64,000 nt of DNA from Lysobacter oculi (GTDB lineage: Bacteria; Pseudomonadota; Gammaproteobacteria; Xanthomonadales; Xanthomonadaceae): assembly GCF_003293695.1 (NCBI RefSeq), contig NZ_CP029556.1, forward strand, positions 258,001 to 322,000, in the 5' to 3' direction. Numbering within the stretch: position 1 is the first letter of the stretch; each line of letters opens with the position of its first letter. This document shows positions 38,792 through 51,487 of this stretch, piece by piece. A program made the position numbers and the translations under genes. The notes under the pieces were generated by a model. That model was given only the letters and a program-made list of their open reading frames with translations, was not told the DNA's origin and ran no database searches.

Positions 38792-39277
38792 TCAGAGCCC
38801 TTCGAAGCGGTTGGCGTCCACGTTCTTGCGGACCTTGGCCGGGTCCCAGATGCGCCCGTTCATGGCGATGTAGGCGCCGGCCGGCAGCGACTGCACCGCG
38901 CCGACCGCACAGCCGATGTTGAACTCCGCATCACTGCCTTCGAAACGCGCGGGGTTGAGCGCGCCGGTCAGCACGATGGTTTTGCCCGGCACCTGCGCCA
39001 GCACCTTGGCGGTCTCCACCATGGAATCGGTGCCGTGGGTGACCAGCACGCAGCGCTCGGCCTGCGCGGCGATGGTGGCGCGCATCAGCTCGCGGTCGCC
39101 GTCGTCGATGAACAGCGAGTCCTTGCGCAGCAGCGGGATGACGTGGAAGCGGAAGGCCACGCCCAGCTCGCCGAGGATCTTGCCGATCTGCGGATCGCCG
39201 ACCTGGTAGTCCGACTTGGCATCGAAATACACCTTGTCGATGGTGCCGCCGGTGGTGACGATGAGCAGGTCTTCCAT
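38792..39277 (-). CDS. Single-domain asparaginase-like protein
   Basis: 161 residues. Equivalent to the N-terminal domain of type I/II L-asparaginase only: TTGGTIDK carries the first nucleophilic Thr, HGTDSM the second Thr-Asp pair, and VLTGALNPARFEGSDAEFN the next strand. The C-terminal domain (about 130 residues) that completes the active-site dimer in ordinary enzymes is missing, yet the gene ends cleanly. Such mini-asparaginases recur in proteobacteria, so this is a family trait more than a local truncation. An alternative GTG start adds four residues. Confidence 0.85.
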   Translation of the reverse strand: MEDLLIVTTGGTIDKVYFDAKSDYQVGDPQIGKILGELGVAFRFHVIPLLRKDSLFIDDGDRELMRATIAAQAERCVLVTHGTDSMVETAKVLAQVPGKTIVLTGALNPARFEGSDAEFNIGCAVGAVQSLPAGAYIAMNGRIWDPAKVRKNVDANRFEGL

Positions 39278-39307
39278 TGCGCTGTCCACGGTTGCGATGC
39301 GGGGATT

Positions 39308-42200
<2,893 letters not shown>

Positions 42201-42530
42201 CGATGAAGGTCAGCGCCAGCGAGCCCCAGACCCAGGGCCACATCCGCGCCAGCATCTCCGGCTGACCGGCGAATTCCGGGTAGTAGCGGCCCTGCAGCAG
42301 CATCAGGCCGTGCGGTACGAAGATGGTGATGATCGGCGTGGGCATCGGCGCGGCCAGTGCGGTGAAGACGGCGGCGAGCAAGGGCGGCCAGCCCGGGCGG
42401 CGATCACCGCGACGCCGCAACCGATGCAGCATCCACCCCGCCAGCGCGATGGCCGGGGACGCCAGCAACGCCCACAGCGCGAGCAGCAGGGGCGCCAGCA
42501 GCATCCACATCAAGGGCATGAAGCGTAGGC

Positions 42531-43316
42531 TCAGCCGGCGAACGGCTTGAACGGCTTGATCGGCTTGACCACGCCGTAGCGTTCCTTCTTCGGCTTGGTG
42601 TCGAGTGGCGGCAGCTGCGGCGGCGGCTCGTCCACGTGGGTATCCGGCAGGCGGTCCAGCAGGTCGCGGATCAGGGTGAGCCGGCCGGTTTTCTGGTCGT
42701 TGAAATCGACCAGCGTCCACGGCGCGACATCGGTATGCGTGGCCTTGAGCATGGCCTCGCGGGCGGCGGTGTAGTCGCCGTAGAGCTCGCGCGCCTTGAG
42801 GTCGATGGGCGAGAGCTTCCAGCCCTTGAGCGGGTCCTCGCAGCGTTCGGCGAAGCGCTTTTCCTGCTGTTCCTGGTCGCAGCACAGCCAGTACTTGAAC
42901 AGCAGGATGCCGTCATCGACCAGCTGCCGCTCGAACACCGGCGCCTGCTGCAGGAAGGCCTTGACCTGCGCCGCGCTGGCGAAGCCCATGACCTTCTCCA
43001 CGCCGGCGCGGTTGTACCAGCTGCGGTCGAACAGGACGATCTCGCCCGCGGCCGGCAGGTGCGCGGCATAGCGCTGGAAGTACCACTGGCTGGCTTCGCG
43101 CTCGGTCGGCTTGGGCAGGGCGACCACCCGGCATTGACGCGGGTTGAGATGCTCGCTGATCGCCTTGATCGCGCCGCCCTTGCCGGCGGTGTCGCGGCCT
43201 TCCATCAACACCAGGATGCGTTGGCCCCTGGCCTGCGCCCACTGCGCCATGCGGGTGAGTTCGACCTGCATCGGTTCCAGCAGGCCTTCGTATTCCTTGC
43301 GCTTGAGTTTCGACAT
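42531..43316 (-). CDS. ppk2: Polyphosphate kinase 2 (PPK2)
   Basis: 261 residues. Transfers phosphate between polyphosphate and nucleoside diphosphates. The P-loop is GRDTAGKG (residues 40-47), the Walker B/lid region is VLFDRSWYNRAGVE with Asp97, and KPTEREASQWYFQRYAAHLP is typical of the class I PPK2 family. A C-terminal Lys/Pro-rich tail (KPKKERYGVVKPIKPFKPF) extends past the domain. Probably cotranscribed with the GNAT gene upstream, 13 bases away. Confidence 0.93.
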   Translation of the reverse strand: MSKLKRKEYEGLLEPMQVELTRMAQWAQARGQRILVLMEGRDTAGKGGAIKAISEHLNPRQCRVVALPKPTEREASQWYFQRYAAHLPAAGEIVLFDRSWYNRAGVEKVMGFASAAQVKAFLQQAPVFERQLVDDGILLFKYWLCCDQEQQEKRFAERCEDPLKGWKLSPIDLKARELYGDYTAAREAMLKATHTDVAPWTLVDFNDQKTGRLTLIRDLLDRLPDTHVDEPPPQLPPLDTKPKKERYGVVKPIKPFKPFAG

Positions 43317-43329
43317 GCGGGTCCCGGCG

Positions 43330-43776
43330 TCAGGTCAGGGGGATGGAATACCACTGGGTGTCGTCTTCGCGCCAGCCGGCGGCGCGGTAGAGCGCGCGCG
43401 CGGCCTCGTTGCGGCGGCCGGTCTCCAGCTGCACGCGGCTGGCGCCGTCGTCGCGGGCGTGTTCGATGGCGTGGTTGAGCAGCGCCTTCGCGGCACCGAG
43501 GCGGCGCTGTTCCGGGCTGACGTAGAGATCGTTGAGCACCCAGATCCGCGAGGTCTGCACCGAGGAATACATCGGATACAGCTGGGCGAAGCCGATCGCG
43601 TGGCCTTCGCGCTCGGCCAGCAGCACCACCGATTCGTTGGCGCCGATCCGCGCGCGCAGCCAGTTGCGGGCGCGCCTGAGGTCGCTGGGCTGGTCGTAGA
43701 ACTGGCGGTAGGCGTCGAACAGCGGCACGAGCGCATCGACATCCTCGATCTCGGCCTGGCGTACCCGGGTCTTCAT
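43330..43776 (-). CDS. GNAT family N-acetyltransferase
   Basis: 148 residues. Acetyl-CoA binding motif A is LYVSPEQRRLGAAKALLNHAI (Q/RxxGxG/A type), and the N-terminal VRQAEIEDVDALVPLFDAYR and C-terminal EAARALYRAAGWRED are standard GNAT elements. The substrate is unknown. Positioned upstream of ppk2 on the same strand. Confidence 0.9.
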   Translation of the reverse strand: MKTRVRQAEIEDVDALVPLFDAYRQFYDQPSDLRRARNWLRARIGANESVVLLAEREGHAIGFAQLYPMYSSVQTSRIWVLNDLYVSPEQRRLGAAKALLNHAIEHARDDGASRVQLETGRRNEAARALYRAAGWREDDTQWYSIPLT

Positions 43777-43848
43777 GCGCGCCCCCAGCGGCGTGACGGG
43801 CGGCTAGCTCAGCACAGCCGGCGTTGCGGAATCGTTACGCGGCGCGGC

Positions 43849-44934
43849 TCAGGGCGCGTCGGTCAGGCGGGCCAGCGCATCGGCCTGCGCTTCGCGGGCC
43901 AGGCGCTCGATCAGCGCGTCCAGCTGGCCTTCCAGCACGTTCGGCAGGTCGTAGAGCGTCAGGCCTTCGACCCGGTGGTCGGTGATCCGGCCCTGCGGGA
44001 AGTTGTAGGTGCGGATGCGCTGGCTGCGATCGCCCGAGCCCACCTGCAGTTTGCGGTCGGCGGCCTGCGCGGCCTCGCGGCGCTCGACCTCGGCTTCCAC
44101 CAGCATCGCCTTCAGCCGGCGCATCGCCTTGTCGCGGTTGGCGTGCTGGCTGCGCTCGGTCTGGTTCTCCACCACCACGCCGGTCGGCACATGGGTGATG
44201 CGGATGGCGGATTCGGTCTTGTTGACGTGCTGGCCGCCGGCGCCGCTGGAGCGGAAGGTGTCGATGCGGAGATCGGCGGGGTTGATCTCGATGTCGATGT
44301 CGCCGGCTTCCTCGGCGATGATCGCCACCGTCGCCGCCGAGGTGTGGATGCGGCCCTGCGATTCGGTCTCCGGCACGCGCTGCACGCGATGGGTGCCGGA
44401 TTCGAACTTCAGCCTGGAATACGCGCCGTCGCCTTCGACCCGGGCGACGATCTCGCGGAAGCCGCCGTGCTCGCCGGGGTTGGCCGATTCCACTTCCACC
44501 TTCCAGCCCATCCGCTCGGCATAGCGCGCGTACATGCGGAACAGGTCGCCGGCGAAGATCGCCGCCTCGTCGCCGCCGGTGCCGGCGCGGACTTCCAGAT
44601 ACAGGCCGGCATCGTCGCGGGCGTCGCGCGGCACCAGATGCGCCATCAGCTCGGCTTCCAGTCCGGCGATGCGGGTTTCGGCGGCGGCGATTTCCTCGTC
44701 CGCCATCTCGGCGAACTCGGGGTCGGCGCGCAGTTCGATGGCCGATGCGAGATCGGCGCGGGCCTGGGTTTCCTCGCCCAGTGCGCGGGCCACCGGCTCC
44801 AGCCGGGCGAACTCGCGCGAGTGCTTGCGGAAGACGTTCTGGTCGCCGATCACCGACGGGTCGGAGAGCAGGCGTTCCAGTTCGTCGCGGCGCTCGGCCA
44901 GGGCTTCAAGCTTGCGGCGGAGCGTCGGTTGCAT
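43849..44934 (-). CDS. prfA: Peptide chain release factor 1
   Basis: 361 residues. Terminates translation at UAA and UAG. The catalytic GGQ is in [16 protein letters not shown]; the stop-recognition tripeptide PxT is PET in [14 protein letters not shown]. The start codon ATG lies inside the 3' end of hemA (29-base overlap), a conserved arrangement. Coding is intact. Confidence 0.96.
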   Translation of the reverse strand: MQPTLRRKLEALAERRDELERLLSDPSVIGDQNVFRKHSREFARLEPVARALGEETQARADLASAIELRADPEFAEMADEEIAAAETRIAGLEAELMAHLVPRDARDDAGLYLEVRAGTGGDEAAIFAGDLFRMYARYAERMGWKVEVESANPGEHGGFREIVARVEGDGAYSRLKFESGTHRVQRVPETESQGRIHTSAATVAIIAEEAGDIDIEINPADLRIDTFRSSGAGGQHVNKTESAIRITHVPTGVVVENQTERSQHANRDKAMRRLKAMLVEAEVERREAAQAADRKLQVGSGDRSQRIRTYNFPQGRITDHRVEGLTLYDLPNVLEGQLDALIERLAREAQADALARLTDAP

Positions 44935-46207
44935 CGGTGTCTTCGTGGTCGGCCGGGGCCGGGAACAGCCGCTCGGTGGCGCGGGCCAGCTCGGCGTCGC
45001 CGCGCGCGGCGGCATCGCGCAGCGCCACGGTGGGCGCGTGCAGCAGGCGGTTGGTCAGGGTGTGGGCCAAAAGGTCGAGCGCGGCCTGCGGGTCGGCGCC
45101 GGATTGCAGCAGGCGCTGGGCCTTGCGCATGGCTTCGGCGCGGGCGGCATCGCCGTGCTGGCGCAGGCGGCGCAGCGGGGCGTCGTTGCGGAGTAGGGCG
45201 ACGCGCTCCATGAAGCGCTCGGCGTGCAGCGTGGCGATGGCTTCGGCTTCCTCGGCGGCTTCGCGGCGGCTGCGGCGGTTGTCCTCCACCGCGCGTTCCA
45301 GATCGTCCACGGTGTAGAGGAAGACGTCGCGCAGCTCGGCCACGGCGGACTCGATGTCGCGCGGCACCGCCAGGTCCAGCAGCAGCATCGGGCGATGGCG
45401 GCGGGTCTTCAACGCCTCGGCCACCTGCGTGCGCAGCAGGACCGGCTCGCGGGCGGCGGTGGCGGAGAACACGATGTCGGCCTCGGCCAGGTGGCGGTCC
45501 AGGTCGGCCAGCGGCAGCGCGAAACCGCCGTGCCGGCTGGCAATCTCCTGCGCGTGGGCCAGCGTGCGGTTGGCGATCAGCAGCCGCTTCACCCTGCCTT
45601 CGGACAGGTGCTTGGCGGTGAGTTCGATGGTCTCGCCGGCGCCGACCAGCAGCACGGTGGAGTCCTCCAGCCGCGCGAAGGTGTCCTGCGCCAGCCGCAC
45701 CGCGGTGGACGCCACCGATACCGGGTGCTGGCCGATGCGGGTGTGCGTGCGGGCGTGCTTGGCGGTGCCGAAGGCCTGCTGGAACAGCCGGTCCAGCTGG
45801 CTGCCGAGCGTGCCGGCGCCGCGTGCGGCGGCCCAGGCGTCCTTGACCTGGCCGAGAATCTGCGGCTCGCCCAGCACCAGCGAATCCAGCCCGGCGGCGA
45901 CGCGGAACAGATGGCGCACGGCTTCGGCATCGCGGTGTCAGTAGAGGTAGGCGTCGAGCGCCATCGCCTCGTCGGGATGCGTGGCCAGCCAGTCGCGCAG
46001 CACCGTGCCGTCGCCCTCGGCGATCGCGTAGATCTCGGTGCGGTTGCAGGTGGAAAGGATCGCCGCCTCCTGCACGCCCGGCATCGCCCGCAACGCGGCG
46101 AGCGCGTCGGGCAGTGCGCCGGCATCGAACGCCAGACGCTCGCGCAATGACACCGGCGCGGTCTGGTGGTTGACGCCCAGGGCGTGGAAGGTGGGCCGGG
46201 TCGGCAT
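44906..46207 (-). pseudogene. hemA: Glutamyl-tRNA reductase, interrupted by an in-frame TGA at codon 90
   Basis: First enzyme of C5 tetrapyrrole synthesis. The 434-codon frame is open at both ends: residues 1-89 carry [15 protein letters not shown] and the catalytic Cys54 ([10 protein letters not shown]), and after a TGA at 45940-45938 the same frame continues [20 protein letters not shown], the NADP-binding [12 protein letters not shown] and the C-terminal dimerisation region. Upstream and downstream halves are in the same frame, so this is a single-codon nonsense change and not an indel. Since hemA is normally essential, sequencing or assembly error is likely; true loss or readthrough are the alternatives. 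It overlaps prfA downstream by 29 bases. Confidence 0.9.
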
Positions 46208-46270
46208 GTTCAGGGGCGAGCGATTAAGCTGGCGGCGATTTCCGTGACCGCGCATTTTACGCCCCCGACC

Positions 46271-47961
46271 ATGCCCGACCGCCATCGCCGCCGCCTGTCC
46301 GCCGTCATGTTGTCGATGCTGCTTGCCGGCGTGCCCGCGCTGGCGGTGGCGAAGACGCCTCCGGCGCCCGCCGGCAACGTCGCGCTGGAGCCGATGCTGG
46401 CCGGCGAATTCGCCCTGCAGGCCGGCAAGCTCGGCGAGGCCGCGAAGCACTATCTGGAGGCCGCGCGCCGCAGTGGCGACATCGGTCTGGCCGAACGTGC
46501 CACCCGCATCGCCCTGCTCGCCAACGACGATGCCGCCGCCTCCGATGCGCTGGCGCTCTGGAAGCGCGGCGGCGAGCCGTCGATGGCGCTGTCGGCCTCC
46601 GAAGCCACGCTGGCCCTGCGCCGCGGCCAGCAGGACGTGGCCGTGCGCGCGCTGGACCACCTGCTGCGCGACAAGGACCCGCGCGGCTGGCGCTATGCGC
46701 TGATCGCGCTCTCGGCCGGCGGCAAAGACACCCGCGCCACCGGCGCCGTGCTGCAGCGCCTGCGCCAGGCCGATGCCCTGCCCAAGGACATGGAGGCGCA
46801 GCTCGCGTTTGCCGGCCTCGGCCAGCGCCTGCAACAGCCGGCGTTGGTGGATGCGCTGGTCGGCGACATCGTCAAGGCCCATCCGGGCGAACCGCGCGTG
46901 CAACTGCTGCAGGCCAGCCTGGCCCGCGAAGCCGGTGACCTGGATGGCGCGCGCCGCCTGCTGGACGCGCTCCGCGCCCGCATCGACACCATGCCGCAGA
47001 TGCGGCTGGCACTGGCCGGCGAATACGAAGCCCTGGGCGATGCGGCCACCAGCGCCGCCGTGCTGGCGGGCGGCCCGCAGAACACCCAGACCCGCGCCCT
47101 GCGCGCGGCGATGCTCTCGCAGGCCAAGGACGATCCTTCGCTGGAGAAGCTCTACAAGGAGCTGGAAGCCGAAGGTGCCGACATCCGCGAACCGCGCCAG
47201 CAGCTGCTGCTCGGCCAGGTGGCGGAAACGCTGAAGAAATACGACGACGCCCTGCGCTGGTACGACGCCATCGCCGGTGGGCCGTTGCGCGATGTCGCCC
47301 GCCTGCGCCGCGCCAGCACCCTGCACGCGATGGGCCGCAAGGATGAAAGCTTCGCCGCGCTGCGTGCCCTGCAGAACGACGACGAAGTGGAAGGCGAAGT
47401 CACCCGTGACGCCTATCTCGCCGAAGCCGAGTTGCGCCGCAAGGACGGCGACGAGAAGGGCGAGTTCGACGCCTACGCGCGTGGCCTGGCCGCGATGCCG
47501 GACGAACTCTCTCCATCCTCTATTCGCGTGCGCTGGCGTGGGAGCGGGTGGACAGGATCGACCGCGCCGAAGCCGACCTGCGCAAGCTGCTGGTCGTCGA
47601 GCCGGACAACGTGGCCGCGCTCAACGCGCTCGGCTACACGCTGGCCGACCGCACCACGCGCTATCGCGAGGCACTGGAACTGATCGACCGCGCGCGCGTG
47701 GCCGATCCCGGCAACGCCGCGATCATCGACAGTCATGGCTGGGTGCTGTTCCGGCTGGGCCGCAACGAGGAGGCGCTGGTCCAGCTCAAGCGCGCCTTCG
47801 CGCTCAACCGGGATGCGGAAGTGGCCGCCCACGTCGCCCAGGTGCTGTGGACGCTGGGCCGCAAGGACGAGGCGCGCAAGTACTTCGACGAAGCCCGCCG
47901 CATCGACCCCGAACACCGTGCGCTGAAGCGCGCGCTGGAAGAGACCGGAGCCGGACAATGA
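46271..47961 (+). pseudogene. Exported TPR-repeat protein with a frameshift
   Basis: An intact version would be 562 residues: a signal peptide ([22 protein letters not shown]), then TPR-like helical repeats ([44 protein letters not shown]) and a conserved C-terminal part ([25 protein letters not shown]) that is typical of the protein encoded before lolB in this group. The frame breaks at the CTCTCTCC run at 47507-47514: removing one CT pair restores [26 protein letters not shown]. So a 2-base insertion (or 1-base loss) has occurred. Its stop overlaps the lolB ATG. Upstream it is divergent from hemA. Confidence 0.88.
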
Positions 47962-48643
47962 CGAAGCTGCATCCCACCTTTCCGCTCTGGCCGTGGCCGG
48001 CGCCCTGCTGCTGGCCGGTTGCGCCGGGCAGGCGGTCAAGCCGGGCCTGCCGGCCGGTGCGCGGGTCTGTGACGCGCGCGACACCGATGCGGGGTGCCAG
48101 ACCCGTATCGCGGCGATCAATGCCGGCATGGCCGCCCAGCTTGCCAGCGCCGCCGCCGGTGATCCGGGTGCGACGTGGACGATGCAGGGCAGGGCCGCGA
48201 TCAGCACCGGCAAGCAGAGCGGCAATGCGCGCATCGAATGGCAGCAGCAGGCGCTCGACGGCTACAACGTCACCCTGAGTGCGCCGGTGACCCGCCAGAG
48301 CTGGCAGCTGGAAGTCGATGGCGCGACGGCCACGCTCCGTGGTCTTGAAGGCGGCCCGCGCACCAGCCCCGACGCGGCGTTGTTGCTGCGCGAAGCGACC
48401 GGCTGGGACATCCCGGTGGCGTCGATGGCGTGGTGGCTGCGTGGCTGGCCGGCGCGGGGCAATGCGCCCAGCCGCTATGTCTTCGGTCCGGCGGGTGCGC
48501 TGATCGGCGTCGAGCAGGATGGCTGGCGGATCGATTTCACCCGCGCCGCCGCCGATGCGCTGCCCACCCGCATCAATGCCGAGCGCGGCGAGAGCCGGGT
48601 CCGCCTCGTCATCGACCAGTGGGGCGATGCGACGGGTGGCTGA
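47958..48643 (+). CDS. lolB: Outer-membrane lipoprotein receptor LolB, with a probable 1-base deletion near the start
   Basis: LolB inserts lipoproteins into the outer membrane. The mature region ([54 protein letters not shown]) is intact and in one frame from the GTG at 47993, but that start gives only [10 protein letters not shown] as signal, without a basic N-region. The ATG at 47958, which overlaps the preceding stop (ATGA), is 35 bases upstream and therefore out of frame; inserting one base in the TTCC run at about 47981-47984 would give a normal signal peptide [22 protein letters not shown] 1-base deletion is therefore likely. The lipidated Cys is in LLLAGC. Confidence 0.82.
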
Positions 48644-49526
48644 GGCGGTTCCGACCGGCGCCTTCCCCGAGTCCGAGGGCTGGAGCGCGTGGCCGGCCCC
48701 GGCCAAGCTCAATCTTTTCCTGCAGATCACCGGCCGCCGCGCCGATGGCTACCACCTGCTGCAGACGGTGTTCCGGCTGCTGGACTGGGGCGATGTGATC
48801 CGCCTGCGGGTCCGGGATGACGGCGCGATCCGCCGCGTCGGTGAGTCGGTGGCCGGCGTCGCCGAAGCCGATGACCTGGTGGTCCGTGCGGCGAAATTGC
48901 TGCAATCGGAAGCCAACATCGGCCAAGGTGTCGACATCGCGGTGGAAAAATCGATTCCGGCCGGTGGCGGCTTCGGCGGGGGCTCGTCCGATGCCGCCAC
49001 CGTGCTGGTCGCGCTGAACCGGCTGTGGGGGCTGGATTGGCCGATGCAGCGGCTGGCCGCGCTCGGGCTGGCGCTGGGCGCCGACGTGCCGGTCTTCGTG
49101 CATGGCCGCAATGCCTGGGCCGAGGGCGTGGGCGAAGTCATCACCCCCATCGCGCTGTCGCCGGCGTGGTACGTGCTGGCCTTGCCGGGCGTGCATGCGG
49201 CCACCGCCGGGCTCTTCCAAGCCGATGATTTGACGCGGGATTCCGCGCCCGCGACAATAGCCGACTTCCTTTCAGGGTCGTGCTCGGGCAATGCGTTCGA
49301 GCCGGTGCTGCGCAGGCGTGAAAAGGCGGTCGACGCCGTGTTTTCCGCCCTGTCGGCCATCGGCACGCCGCGTCTGACCGGCAGCGGCAGCGGCTGTTTC
49401 GTCGAATTCGCCTCGCGCGATGACGCCGAAGCCGCGCTGCGGCGACTGCCTGCGCAACTGGACGCGCGGGTTGTTTCGGGGGTGGCGGCATCGCCATTGC
49501 TGGACGCACTGCAGGGGCGGGACTGA
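48627..49526 (+). CDS. ispE: 4-diphosphocytidyl-2-C-methyl-D-erythritol kinase
   Basis: 299 residues. GHMP kinase of the MEP isoprenoid pathway. The conserved start [22 protein letters not shown], the ATP-binding [14 protein letters not shown] and the C-terminal [12 protein letters not shown] are all present. The ATG overlaps the end of lolB by 17 bases, matching the common lolB-ispE-tRNA-prs order. Intact coding. Confidence 0.95.
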   Translation: MRRVAEAVPTGAFPESEGWSAWPAPAKLNLFLQITGRRADGYHLLQTVFRLLDWGDVIRLRVRDDGAIRRVGESVAGVAEADDLVVRAAKLLQSEANIGQGVDIAVEKSIPAGGGFGGGSSDAATVLVALNRLWGLDWPMQRLAALGLALGADVPVFVHGRNAWAEGVGEVITPIALSPAWYVLALPGVHAATAGLFQADDLTRDSAPATIADFLSGSCSGNAFEPVLRRREKAVDAVFSALSAIGTPRLTGSGSGCFVEFASRDDAEAALRRLPAQLDARVVSGVAASPLLDALQGRD

Positions 49527-49556
49527 GGCCACATCCTCATGCCCCGTGGAAACAAC

Positions 49557-49632
49557 AGGGGCGTCGCCAAGTGGTTAAGGCACCAGGTTTTGATCCTGGC
49601 ATGCGTAGGTTCGAATCCTTCCGCCCCTGCCA
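49557..49632 (+). tRNA. tRNA-Gln (anticodon TTG)
   Basis: 76 bases with encoded CCA. Acceptor stem AGGGGCG/CGCCCCT, anticodon stem CCAGG/CCTGG around TTTTGAT (anticodon TTG, reads CAA/CAG), T-loop TTCGAAT. One irregularity: the T stem GTAGG/CCTTC has a T-T mismatch at the second pair where CCTAC would pair fully. It sits between ispE and prs as usual in this group. Confidence 0.92.
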
Positions 49633-49677
49633 ACCTTCCCATCCACCGCACGGTCAGAACTGAAGCGGAGTTCCCAC

Positions 49678-50637
49678 ATGCAGGACGAGCGCAATCTGCT
49701 GGTTTTTTCCGGCAACGCCAACCGCGCGCTGGCCAAGTCCGTCTGCGACGAGTTGGGCATCCGCATGGGCAAGGCGTTGGTCGGGCGCTTCTCCGACGGC
49801 GAGGTGCAGGTCGAGATCGAAGAGAACGTGCGCGGCCAGGATGTCTTCGTCATCCAGCCGACCTGCGCGCCTTCGGCGGAGAACCTGTTCGAGCTGCTGG
49901 TGCTGATCGACGCGCTGAAGCGCGCCTCGGCCAACAAGGTCACCGCGGTGGTGCCGTACTTCGGCTACGCCCGCCAGGACCGCCGCCCGCGTTCGGCGCG
50001 CGTGCCGATCACCGCCAAGGTCGCGGCCAGCATGTTCACCGCGGTCAAGGCCGACCGCGTGCTGACGCTGGACCTGCACGCCGACCAGATCCAGGGCTTC
50101 TTCGACATCCCGGTGGACAACGTGTACGCGTCGCCGCTGCTGCTGGCCGACATCTGGCGCGCCTACGGCACCGACAACCTGATCGTGGTCTCGCCGGACG
50201 TCGGCGGCGTGGTCCGCGCGCGCGCCATCGCCAAGCGCCTGGACGACGCCGACCTCGCCATCATCGACAAGCGCCGCCCCAAGGCGAACGTCGCCACCGT
50301 GATGAACATCATCGGTGACGTGGCCGGCAAGGACTGCGTGCTGGTCGATGACATCGTCGATACCGCCGGCACGCTGTGCGCTGCCGCCGCCGCGCTCAAG
50401 CAGCACGGCGCGTCCAAGGTGGCCGCCTACATCACCCACCCGGTGCTGTCGGGCGCGGCCATCGACAATATCACCAGGTCGGCGCTGGACGAGCTGGTCG
50501 TCACCGACACCATCCCGCTGTCCGAAGCGGCCAAGGCCTGCGGCAAGATCCGCCAGCTTTCGGTCGCCGAACTGCTGGCCGAAACCATCCGCCGCATCGC
50601 CTTCGGCGAGTCGGTGAGCTCGCTCTACGTCGACTGA
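49678..50637 (+). CDS. prs: Ribose-phosphate pyrophosphokinase
   Basis: 319 residues, standard length. Makes PRPP from ribose 5-phosphate and ATP. The PRPP-binding motif is [14 protein letters not shown]; the N-terminal [10 protein letters not shown] and the flexible loop region [16 protein letters not shown] are typical, as is the [12 protein letters not shown] segment. RBS GCGGAG precedes the ATG. Confidence 0.97.
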   Translation: MQDERNLLVFSGNANRALAKSVCDELGIRMGKALVGRFSDGEVQVEIEENVRGQDVFVIQPTCAPSAENLFELLVLIDALKRASANKVTAVVPYFGYARQDRRPRSARVPITAKVAASMFTAVKADRVLTLDLHADQIQGFFDIPVDNVYASPLLLADIWRAYGTDNLIVVSPDVGGVVRARAIAKRLDDADLAIIDKRRPKANVATVMNIIGDVAGKDCVLVDDIVDTAGTLCAAAAALKQHGASKVAAYITHPVLSGAAIDNITRSALDELVVTDTIPLSEAAKACGKIRQLSVAELLAETIRRIAFGESVSSLYVD

Positions 50638-50749
50638 CGCCGGGCGCGCACCCCATTCGCGGCATCCGCCGCGAGCACGGCTTCCCTGGTCGCGGGGAAG
50701 TCACACCACCGCAGCGATGCGGTTTTCATCAATGAAAGTGAGTAGAGAA

Positions 50750-51436
50750 ATGGCTAACAACGAACACAAACTGACGGCATACGGCCGCAAGGACGAGGGG
50801 AAGGGTGCGAGCCGCCGCCTGCGTCGTGCGGGCCGCCTGCCGGCCGTGGTCTACGGCGGTGGCGCCGATCCGGTGAGCATCGAGCTTGAGCAGGAACCCA
50901 CCTGGCTGGCGCAGCAGAACGACTGGTTCTATTCCTCGATCATCAACCTGTCGGTGGACGGCAAGGTGCAGCAGGTCCTGCTGCGCGACATGCAGCGCCA
51001 TCCGTACAAGCAGATCATCATGCACCTGGACTTCCAGCGCGTTAAGGCGGGCGAGAAGATCCACGTCAACGTGCCGCTGCACTTCGTCAACATCGACGAA
51101 TCGCCGGCCGGCAAGGCCGCCGACGTGTCGGTGACCAGCGAGCTGAACGACCTCGCCATCGTCTGCCTGCCGAAGGACCTGCCGGAGTTCATCGAAATCG
51201 ACCTCGGCAAGATCGAGGCCGGTGACACCGTGCACCTGTCCGACGTCAAGCTGCCGAAGGGCGTGGAACTGGCCCACCCGGTCAGCGACGAGCACAACCC
51301 GGCCGTGGCCGTGGCGCGCTTCGTCAAGGAAGAGGTCGAGGAAGCCCCGGTCGCCGACGAAGGTGCTGAAGCTGCTGCCGACCAGGCCGAAGCCGCGCCG
51401 GAAGGCGAGGGCGAAGGCGAGGCCAAGGGCGAGTAA
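50750..51436 (+). CDS. rplY: 50S ribosomal protein L25 (Ctc type)
   Basis: 228 residues. The N-terminal L25 domain that binds 5S rRNA (KDEGKGASRRLRRAGRLPAVVYGG) is joined to the Ctc C-terminal domain and ends in an acidic, Glu/Ala-rich tail (about 25 residues). The ATG follows AGTGAGTAGAG and sits in the usual place between prs and pth. Confidence 0.96.
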   Translation: MANNEHKLTAYGRKDEGKGASRRLRRAGRLPAVVYGGGADPVSIELEQEPTWLAQQNDWFYSSIINLSVDGKVQQVLLRDMQRHPYKQIIMHLDFQRVKAGEKIHVNVPLHFVNIDESPAGKAADVSVTSELNDLAIVCLPKDLPEFIEIDLGKIEAGDTVHLSDVKLPKGVELAHPVSDEHNPAVAVARFVKEEVEEAPVADEGAEAAADQAEAAPEGEGEGEAKGE

Positions 51437-51487
51437 TCGCCCCGGATGGGCGGGGTGGCCGATGTGGCCGCTTCGCCCTTCCAGCCG

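Noticed and set aside
44906-44934. Overlap of hemA and prfA as an anomaly
   Set aside because: This overlap is a common arrangement in proteobacteria.
45938-45940. Selenocysteine at the hemA TGA
   Set aside because: Glutamyl-tRNA reductase is not a selenoprotein family; the codon is not at the catalytic Cys54, and no obvious SECIS-like hairpin follows.
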